A stretch of DNA of 64,000 nucleotides. It comes from Kwoniella bestiolae CBS 10118. Its lineage: Eukaryota; Basidiomycota; Tremellomycetes; Tremellales; Cryptococcaceae. Made by a program: the position numbers and the translations under genes. Under the pieces are notes generated by a model. That model did not search any database and was not told the origin of the DNA. It was given only the letters and a program-made list of their open reading frames with translations. Below, piece after piece: positions 55,655 to 64,000 of this stretch; the first letter of the stretch is position 1, and each line of letters starts with the position of its first letter. Where the stretch lies: positions 248,001-312,000 of the forward strand of contig NC_089246.1 of the NCBI RefSeq assembly GCF_000512585.2, read 5' to 3'.

Positions 55655-58600
55655 GAAGAAGTGTCCCTCTGCTCAACGTCCGGATCCACATCCATAGAAG
55701 AGGAAGCTCGAGTGGCATCTGTACTGGAAGGTACGACGGGTGTTTTGGTAGTATCCACCGCTGATCGGACCACTCGAATATCAGCTTGTTATCGTCATTT
55801 CTGTGATTGATACGATACTCACCTTCAGACCTACACGCAGGACAGCTATTCCTGCCCTTGCTCAACCATTGATCTACGCATTCCTTGTGATACCCATGTC
55901 GACAGTTTAGGATTCGACACTCATCTTCAGGTTCGTACTCGCTTAAATAGATCTGCAAGATTCGGGAAAATCGCCAAAGTCAGTATTTGTCATCACCTGA
56001 GACATAACACTGGAATCCAGTGAATCTGCCTAAGGAGCAAATCGCAGTGAGATTACTCACCAAACACCTTTCCCCACAATTATCCAAAACCCCACCATCC
56101 CTCCTCAACCCTTCCATCTCAGACCCTTTAACAATCTTCAACCCGCTCTTCTCAATCTCCTCTTTATCCACCGTAGGCGGCTTGGCGGGGCCCATCAATT
56201 CACTGATAAGGTTCATCTCCTCATCCGTCAATGGTCCGCCAGTGATCAAGTTCGGAATAGATAGGATTGGATGATTTCGGGGGTAATTCCCTCCGATCAC
56301 GTAGACGAGGTATGTATTCAATGGTCCTGAACCGGAATGATGCGAGGGTCTTCGTGTGGTCGAGGAGCGTAGACGATCCATCACTCTTTCTCGGAGTGTT
56401 CTGTGTGCTGCTGATGGTGGAGAAGAAGGAAGAGGCGAGGTGGGTCTTGCGATTGAGGGGATAGGTGTAGGTGATCGTACAGGAGATAGAGGAAGATCTG
56501 ATGAACCAGCTACTGTTGATCCCATACCTGCTTCGGTTTCTACTGGGTCGGTAGGTTGGTCCGTACTGGTGGTGGACGGTTCAGACGGTGGGACCTGACC
56601 ATCTACGAATGGGAAATTCGGGTGCGAGACCAGATCGTCCGTCGTCATATTGGGATTATGTCTTATGCTTCTGACTCCAATGAAGATGCAGGGCACGATT
56701 GCCTCATTCCCCTGTGCGGTATCATCACTACCTTCTGTCGAGGTAGTAGTGGATAAAGGAGGGAACATATGAGCTCTGAAGAAGTTCAGTCTTCTCGGTT
56801 GACCGTTTGTTCCCCCTGTCACTTGAGGGACGACTCCAGTTGCGCCACGAGGTAATGTTTGACCCAGTTGATGGTGGAATGATGGAATAGCAGATGAGCT
56901 AGGTCCAGCGATTGGTTGATCGAGTATCGACGGAGGTTGTTCAGTCGTAGGCGTGGCTGGTATAGGGGTGGGAACAGACGAAGGAGCAGTGACGAAACTT
57001 TCCTCATCGCCGATTTCCCTCATTTCCTCTTCTCTGATGGGCGTTTCAGGCTGAGCATCTCCTTGCTGCGCTACTCTATCAGTGATTAATGATTCTAGGG
57101 GTAATGGACCGGCAAATTCTCTGACAGCTCCCACTAAATCACCTTGTACACTCTCTAAGAACCTTTGGAAGTCTGTCGATACGATTTCAGGGCTACTATC
57201 AGAGCCAGCTTGAAGAACATCTTCGCCTTCTTCGCCTGTTGTTGTAGCCGTAGTGCTCGCACTTGGACTCGCTTGTGCCCCTTCCCTTGAGTTCTGTAAT
57301 GCCGTTCTAAGATAATTGCCTAGAGCTGCTTCGACAGATTGCGCTCGATTAGGTCTAGGTCGAAGTCGATTCACGATCGATTCAAGAGCTGATGCAGCGG
57401 GTGAACGGGCGGTTGTTGTCGTTGACGGAAGGGGAGGAGACGAGGGCGCGAGTAGCGTTGTAGCAGTGGCAGCAGCGGCGACACTGTACTCGCACTGATC
57501 AGCTTTTACCCAAATGTGCTCATCGAACGGATCGTCAAGTGGGACGAGAACTCACGTTAACAGTCCACCAATCATCCTAGCCTGAGTTTCCAAGCTAGCA
57601 CCATCCCTTTCTCTATCATCGCTCCTAGACCATCTATGCCTTGTATGACTCCCCTCTGACGATCTCCTATTTCTCATTCCAGGTCTTCTTCTCCCATCTG
57701 CCGCAGGAGCGGCATTCGGCCCATCTACGTTGCTCGACTCTTCCTCACTTGGTTCTTGAGAGTGAGTCTGGGCCAAACCTTGAATGATCAGAACAGCTCC
57801 AGAGGGCGGTCTCCTATTCCTAACGCTCTCCATCCTCTCTCTAGTTTCGTTCAGCTGCCTTTCTGTATCTGCTAATTCTTCTCTCGCTTGTGCTAGCCTG
57901 TTGGTCAGTTCTTCGATCGTTTCGTCGTTTTCTTCTACGTTGTTTGCTGATGTGGGATCCGCAGAAGAGGAAGAAGGAAGAGGTAATTGGGATGATCCGG
58001 GATCGCCAGGCGTAGAGAATCCCAATAATGCTGTCAACCTGTCTGACATGGTTCTTTGATTGAGCTGATGAGGAGTGGATGGCGAGGAAGATTGATTGTT
58101 CAGGTCAGGTGAGGAAGTTGATCTTCTGAACCGGTGGAATAGCCTCTCTACCGCAGGGGTAGGCGATGAGCTTGGCCAATCTGGTCCCAATGCATCTCTG
58201 ATGGTCGATAAGGATCTAAGGCGTTCTTCAGAGAGTAGATCCGACGTCTCTGAGGATGGAGTCGTGGGTAAGGGGATTGATGCGGGTGAAGGTAGTGTGG
58301 CTGAGGGGATGGAGGATATCTGCGGATTTGACTGTATGGGAGAAGGAGGGGAAAGCGAGATTGAGGCCTGTGCTGGGGATGTGTGCGGATGAGGCTGTAT
58401 GGATGAGGAAGAGGTAACTTCTATTATCTCTTCCATCACTTGATCTTCGGGTGTAGGTGTCTCTGATATCTGCATTGGCGAAAACGCTTCCTCCCTTGCA
58501 GGGGTGACAGTTCCCGGAGTCAGAGGGAAAATGGGACTTGTCCCTCTCGCTCTCTTCTTTCCCTCTTGTCGGCCATTGCTATGTATCGAATCTGACGTAG

Positions 58601-58799
58601 CACTTCCTTGTCTAAGTCTCTTTGAGCCGGAGCTCGCAGCGGTATTGGTTGAGTCGCGTCGACCGAGCGTTGATAGTCGTCGTAACGAGTTGAGTCGTGA
58701 GTGACGGCGTGGTTGAGGCGAGGATGAAGTGGAGGGAGGAGAGGATGAAGAAGAGGAAGAGGGGTTATTGTTCTGGATTTGGGAATGGGATGAACCCAT
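55655..58799 (-). CDS. Large Ser/Pro-rich protein with a C-terminal RING-H2-like domain
   Basis: Candidate E3 ubiquitin ligase. The start at 58799 gives M-G-S-S-H-S-Q, a good N-myristoylation pattern (Gly2, Ser6), suggesting membrane attachment. Exon 1 (to about 57556) is low complexity with a short coiled coil (I-E-E-L-T-N-R-L-A-Q-A-R-E-E-L-A-D-T). Exon 2 (about 56060-57500) is also disordered with a conserved-looking patch (T-Y-L-V-Y-V-I-G-G-N-Y-P-R-N-H-P). The RING spans an intron: N-C-G-E-R-C-L, then I-Y-L-S-E-Y-E-P-E-D-E-C-R, L-N-C-R-H-G-Y-H-K-E-C-V-D-Q-W-L, C-P-A-C-R. Most zinc ligands are present, but the second Cys of the expected C-L-I-C is Tyr. The last exon ends D-T-S-S-V-D (stop 55655). 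Nearly 1,000 residues in total. Confidence 0.75.
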
Positions 58800-59770
58800 C
58801 TTGCTAGAAGGAATCCAGTGTAAGCTTTGATGGTGAGAAGAGGGTCCACAAGAGAACTTACAATCACTGATTTCGTCCTCTTAATATCCTATACCAATAA
58901 CAATAACATCGATTGCTAATCAAATGATACAAAGTCTCGATCAAAGGGATCGGACTTGAGATGTCGTGATGCGTTAACGGACCTGTGAATGTCGATATCG
59001 GCAAAGGGCAAACGGTTCACCCTGATGAGCTCGCTCGTTACGATGAGTGATATAAGATACTGAGGATGATATTGTTGATGTTGTTGATGAGGATGATGAT
59101 GATAGAAAGACGAGGAATGATGGAATCAGTGGATGATGATGGCAGCTGGTCGCGTGGTGGCGATAAATGACACTATCTTCGGCGATATCCGCAATCGAAA
59201 CAAGCAGTGACGTCCATGCCCATTCGACGGTGTATTGCGAGTGAGAAGACGGCATGACATGCATCAGCTTGGGTTTGATTGTATTCATACGAACAGATCA
59301 TGTCGGGTGAAAGCACCGCTCGTCAAAGTTCCGCAAGATAATGGCAGAAGGAGTCACAAGTGGGCATCCTCGTCCGCCGATTGATCACTTCCGACCCGGC
59401 TTACCGGGATGGTCGTGTTTAGTCTGCTGAACTCCTTGGGACCGGGTGAAAGTTTATATTTGATACTTGAATGCTCCATCGTTGATATGAGCATCCACAA
59501 CACGACTGACTGACTCGACTCAGTCGGACTGACAAGATTCTCTGAACACACACTGATTTGTGTGTAAGGGAATGTACAACGTTGATCGATGTAATGGGAA
59601 AGCTCATCCTGTGTGAATCGTTCGCTGATGGGGGTACAGTTGCTTCGACTGAGTAAATCAACTAACAATAAGTAAACTCAAGATGATCGATTGATCGTCA
59701 AATCAAGCATCTGATTTAAACCTGAATTATTGTTCTCACCTTACTTATCAAGTACTGACATTGAAATAAG
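58800..59770. other. Intergenic between divergent RING-like and methyltransferase genes
   Basis: About 970 bp. It holds a GAT/GTT microsatellite (about 59075-59105) and two short inverted repeats: arms cgactga/tcagtcg near 59512-59535 and acacaca/tgtgtgt near 59546-59566. A second 5' exon of the RING-like gene is possible upstream of 58799 but not needed. No gene found. Confidence 0.45.
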
Positions 59771-61849
59771 ATGTCTCCACCATCCCATACCCCGACCAAG
59801 CGGATTGAAAAGCTATCACTCTGTCCGAATACATTCAGCACTCTTGGGAGAACAGAGAGCACAAGGAGAGTTAGAGCCATGTCTCCTTCACCCATCTCGA
59901 TGTCCAGTATTGATACTTATTCTGAAACTTCGGTGATAGGTGGTAGAAGCCTAAAATGGAGGGATAGGGTAATTCACAAGATCGGGAAGAACGGTGGATG
60001 GCCTATAGATATGGTTGAGCAGGAGGTATGCTATATCTCCATATCATTGGCCAGTCTAATACCCAAAGGTTGACCATCGAAATGTAAATGGTAGAGACAG
60101 GAAGCCGAGGTAAGCCATCATCACATCCGCAGCTTGCAAAGCTGAATAGTGCAACCGGGGCAGCACCACCTCCTCAGGTTATGTGAGTGACATCCCACCG
60201 TAGTACATCCGCTATAACGACGTTGATACATGCTATACCTTAGTACTAGGATGTAAGCCAACCCTTCCTGCTATGAGACTTACTGTGATACCTTGAAGGA
60301 AGCACCCTCCTGCGGAAGTGTGGTACGATGCTAAACACAACTTTGTTAGACCCATACCACGGTCCTGTCCTGGACATACTCAACAATCCTTCTAAGCCTA
60401 GCAAGAAGAGAGTATTGGACATTGGAACTGTACGTTATGATTCTGATTTTGCTTTTCAAAGGCTGATAAAGAACTCGTTCTTGGATCTCGAACGAACGAT
60501 AGGCAACCGGAATGCGAGCTACTTCATGAAATATCACTGTGTTATCGCGAGTGCTCACTGATAGATTTGTGTACTTGTAGATGGGCGATGGATATGGCGG
60601 ATCTGTTTCCTCAGTGGGTGTATCCCTCCAAAGTGAATATATGATCTCATGCTAATAGCGATCTTTGTTATTCACAGTATCGATGTGATAGGGTGGGTAT
60701 CATGCAGAACCATCTCTTTCGCTTCTTGTCCCTGCTGAGTTTAGATCTTACAGAGTAGACGAGATTGGTATCCAGCCGGAGTGAGTAGTCCTTATTCGTC
60801 CGACGATATGAACCTGCAAGCTGATGACGATCGACCGATTCAAGGCTGGTCCCGCCCAACTGCGAGTGAGTGCCGTGTTCAAAATAGGACGAATTCAGTA
60901 CAGTATTCATGTTTGGACCCTATTGTGACGGAATGCAGGTTTCATATGTGAGTGGTATCTATATCAGCTGTTCCAATGGCCTGGTGCTGATATTGATGAA
61001 TATCCAAATTTGCAGATCCGATCTATCCAGACCATTACCATACCATCCCTCAAGTTTCGACATAATCCATATCCGATTCTTATCCACCCGAGTGAGCCTC
61101 CCACCTCTTCCTTTCCTATGCTCCCTATCCTCCATCTTTGTGATCCATCTACTCGTTCTGCCTCCGATCCGATCCGGAGCATACTGACCCAGCCTCAGAT
61201 CAACTCATACACCTCCCTCCTCTCCCAATCCCTCTCCCTCCTCAGACCAGGCGGTCTCCTCATCCTATTTGAGAACTTCACTTTCTCCCCTCCTCAAACC
61301 GTACATGATGTAATCCCAAAAGCCGTCCAAGCGTTTTATGATGCGTGGAAGCGATCCCTCGTTCAGTCGGGAATTGAGGTTGCAAGTTTAGATGAGATTA
61401 TTAATACGCTGAGAGAAGAAGGGGTAAGGGAGATTAAAGGTGATTTGATCAAGGTGCCTGTAGGACATGGGTCGGGTGAGTATCCTTTCCTTGGTATCAT
61501 CGATCTTAAGCGATTTGATGGTTGGGGATGTGAGGTGATCTGACAATGGATGGGGTCATTGTAGGCCGGATGAACCAGCTCTCCAAAATCCACTTGATCA
61601 ATTTGAAAGCTTGGATCGACAGTACGAGGTATACGATTGTGGCAGGTGGGGGATATACGGATAACGAGTTTGATATTTTGAGTGAGTATGTCTCTCATGA
61701 TTTGCGTTAAAACTATGAGTGTTGACTCGTCGGATTGGTATTGATGGGGTTGTAATATAGGCGAAGCATTCATCGATGCTTTGGGAAAGGAGGAACTGTA
61801 CACTTGTTATCATTCCTTGTGGGTCAGAAAGCCTTTTAGTGTCAGCTAG
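59771..61849 (+). CDS. Class I SAM-dependent methyltransferase built from many micro-exons
   Basis: Start at 59771 (M-S-P-P-S-H-T-P-T-K-R). Exon 1 ends V-E-Q-E (60024). Predicted next exons: 60101-60109 (E-A-E), 60319-60429 (ending R-V-L-D-I-G-T), 60503-60513, 60581-60613, 60678-60692, 60754-60780, 60845-60865, 60939-60947, 61016-61091 and from about 61199. Joined, they read D-I-G-T-A-T-G-I-W-A-M-D-M-A-D (motif I), H-I-D-V-I-G-V-D-E-I-G-I-Q-P-E (motif II), P-P-N-C-E-F-H-I-S-D-L (motif III region), S-F-D-I-I-H-I-R-F and L-L-R-P-G-G-L-L-I-L-F-E. That is the exact order of fungal class I methyltransferases, so the tiny exons are probably real. The 60513 donor is GC, not GT. Substrate unknown. 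The C-terminus ends F-S-V-S, TAG 61847-61849. Confidence 0.78.
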
Positions 61850-62142
61850 TACTGGATAGGTAGATTGATTTCAAAGCGATAGCTGGTCTTTGTGAAATGG
61901 ATCATTCATTCTATGTAGAGAGTAGATGGGAAGAATGAACAAACGAGGAATACATGAAAACCGATACATAACCGATACAACCCACAAAGATCCGATTTGG
62001 ATTTTCCAGTTTCCTATTTTCCACAGCTTCTTCCGAAAGATACTCGTCATACAATCCGTTGTCCTTGTTCTATCCTGACCTATATCTCACAAGTGAAAGA
62101 ATACGATGCCACGTTGAGCTTGTAAAAGGAGAGAAGACGAGA

Positions 62143-63013
62143 TCACTTTGAAGCAAACTTCCCAATCTGATAAGCCCCTTTAGCAGTCAACTTTGCAGCT
62201 CCTGCGCCTAGTTTGCCCAAACCCGAAATGACCTGTGAAAGAGAAGTAGTTGAGCAAAGAAGATCAAATGACTTGATAGTAGAGCCGACAAGAATGCGTG
62301 AGATCGGAATCTCGAATCTGACCTAGAGACCTAGAGCAGACATAGTAAAGAGGTAATATGCACTCACTTGGTCCTTCCTCTCATTCGTAGCTACGCTTCT
62401 CCACCCATCATTCACTCTGTCCGCAGCTGCTCCGAAAGTGTTCTGCGCCCTTTCGGGGATATACGATTGAGCCTGTTTGAGGTAAGATGATTGGCCTGGA
62501 GTCGTGGTCGATGTTGAGGCTGTGTCCATCCCAACGAGAGATCAGTCATCCTTTCTCACATGAAGAGACTGTTCAACCCATGCAGTAATGTAGAGGAATA
62601 ATGAGAAGAGAACAGAGATACTCACAAGTAGCCACGTTCCTCCTAGGTGGTTCGGGCGGTACAGGCGGCATCATCCCATCCCTTCCCACCGGAGGCATCT
62701 TTCTCCCGCCCGACGAAGAAGAGGAAGTATTATATTCTGACTGAGCTCTATGACCTGTTCGTGAAGGATCAGGCTGATATTGGAATGACTGCGAGGCAGG
62801 AGGACGAGGTACATTCCTGTTATTTGATAACGATGATAGCGAACCATATTGCACTGGTTCGGCTGAAGGTTGAGATTGGCCGGGTCGGGTGGAGTTGTTG
62901 TATGAGGGTGGTGGCGATGTTGGGGGTCTGCCTGCTGGGGGTGCGGGAGCAGCGGGAGGAGCTGGGGGTGGGGTGTAAAATGGGTTGGTGTAGGTGCGTT
63001 GTGGGTTTGCCAT
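62143..63013 (-). CDS. Proline-rich small protein, function unknown
   Basis: Three predicted exons: from 63013 to about 62629 (M-A-N-P-Q-R-T-Y-T-N-P-F-Y), one near 62370-62523, and a last one 62143-62233. The first exon is dominated by Pro, Ser and Ala with P-P-P, P-P-A-P and Q-P-S-A-E-P stretches, typical of a disordered region or an SH3/WW target. Exon 2 carries Q-S-S-Y-L-K-Q-A-Q-S-Y-I-P-E-R and A-A-D-R-V-N-D-G-W-R-S-V-A. The last exon is a Gly/Ala/Lys helix-like tail (G-L-G-K-L-G-A-G-A-A-K-L) ending F-A-S-K. No signal peptide or membrane segment. I do not recognise the family. Exon joins keep the frame. Confidence 0.6.
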
Positions 63014-63283
63014 GATGAGTGCTTGATCTGTCTGGATGTGGAGAGTGCGAGTGTGGCTCGTTGATGATTATGAATAGTGGAAGAGATGAAGGTGAATGAG
63101 ATTGGGATGTGATAGATGATCATGTTGTCGTTCTTGGCAATATCTGTGACGTACATAGCATCATAGGGTCACCCAACATTTGATTCCGTCACTTTCTTCA
63201 ATTGTCTTCCTAGGTGGGCCTAATATCAAACGAAACATTATCAATAGTTCTTTCATTTTCCTCAATAAAAGATATCTAACAAG

Positions 63284-64000
63284 ATGTCTAGCATCTCCGC
63301 ACCTTCAGCTCAAGATCATCTCGAGCGATTTCAGGTATATTCCGCCCATCTGCAAACCTCGCTTCTACCAGATCTCGAAGTGACAAGACAAGCCCTAGTC
63401 AAGGTAGAACACGATATCTCAGAGTAGTAAGTCGCCACCCCTCTACCGTCTATATCATCGATGCTGATAATCTTATAACGTAGTGAGGATCTCCAGAGCA
63501 GAATCGATGAGCTAGACAAAGTTAAGGACAAGGAGATAGAGACTCTTAGCGAGCTTGGTGCGGGCGTATGGGTAGAAACGAGAATGTCAGTTGGCAGAAT
63601 TCAGCATTCATCGCATACGACCTACATAGAATGCTAACGTTGACTTCGATGGATTTGTCTATTGAGCAGAATGGATACTCAGAACATCACTTTGGATCTG
63701 GGATTCGACTTACACATGGATATGACACTATCAGAAGCGAGAGGGTATATGATCAAAAAGCTTGAGGTGCTGAAGAAGTGAGCACATACGTGTTAATCTT
63801 CGATTCATGAGGAGGAGGATTACTAACAATGTTATGTGGATCAGAAAACGAGATAGTCTAAGTCAGAAAGAGGAGTTCCTGGTCTGGCAAATTGCTCAAG
63901 TTAGTGGACGGTCGGCCATATGATACGCTACTAGTGGATGACATGCTGAATACTGGTGTCAACAGTTCCATGGAGCTCTATCTCAGCAAAATACACCTTC
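63284..64000 (+). CDS. UXT/prefoldin-alpha-like protein, cut by window edge
   Basis: Small alpha-type prefoldin fold, likely the UXT family, whose members sit in prefoldin-like chaperone complexes. Start at 63284 (M-S-S-I-S-A-P-S-A-Q-D-H-L-E-R-F). Exons give H-L-Q-T-S-L-L-P-D-L-E-V-T-R-Q, then E-D-L-Q-S-R-I-D-E-L, G-A-G-V-W-V-E-T-R-I and I-T-L-D-L-G-F-D-L-H-M-D-M-T-L-S-E-A. K-K-R-D-S-L-S-Q-K-E-E-F-L-V and the start of the last helix follow at the window end. The helix, beta hairpin, helix order and the L-D-L-G-F-x-x-x-M-D-M-T-L-x-E-A core fit UXT. The 3' end lies outside the window. Confidence 0.7.

Overview
The window looks like nuclear DNA from a basidiomycete yeast of the Tremellales (Cryptococcus/Kwoniella type). 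This is an inference. Genes are closely packed on both strands and very intron-rich. Most introns are about 45-120 bp with GTRNGT donors, and the housekeeping proteins (alpha-COP, translin, Trm82, MCM2, an ABCC transporter, the complex I 21 kDa subunit) have fungal forms. No tRNA, rRNA, CRISPR array or transposon was recognised.

Layout. 1-6.4 kb holds the 5' part of the alpha-COP gene (minus) and a long membrane-anchored repeat protein (minus). 6.7-31 kb is an accessory region. It carries eight members of one F-box protein family and five members of a family of small secreted proteins, interleaved and in mixed orientation. 31.6-40.7 kb is a housekeeping block: translin, TRM82, MCM2 and a 2-oxoglutarate/Fe(II) dioxygenase. 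41.0-46.3 kb carries three more F-box family members, all on the minus strand. 47-64 kb holds an ABCC/MRP transporter, the complex I 21 kDa subunit, a RING-like protein, a SAM methyltransferase built from micro-exons, a proline-rich protein and the start of a UXT/prefoldin-like gene.

The most notable content is the F-box family. I count eleven copies. Five read as intact: 10488-12589 +, 15005-17057 +, 22793-24876 -, 27369-29521 - and 44349-46299 -. Six are damaged by frameshifts, in-frame stops or truncation. The full-length copies share a five-exon plan: an N-terminal F-box, a long strand-rich region, an LGGLG-like signature and usually a tiny last exon ending in a hydrophobic-hydrophobic-DF motif. 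This looks like birth-and-death evolution of substrate adaptors. The secreted family is interleaved with it. Four members end in a micro-exon of a few codons, and all five start exon 2 with a conserved cysteine. I could not name either family beyond the F-box itself.

Gene models were built by hand from splice signals, reading frame and comparison among paralogs in the window. Exon boundaries given are predictions.
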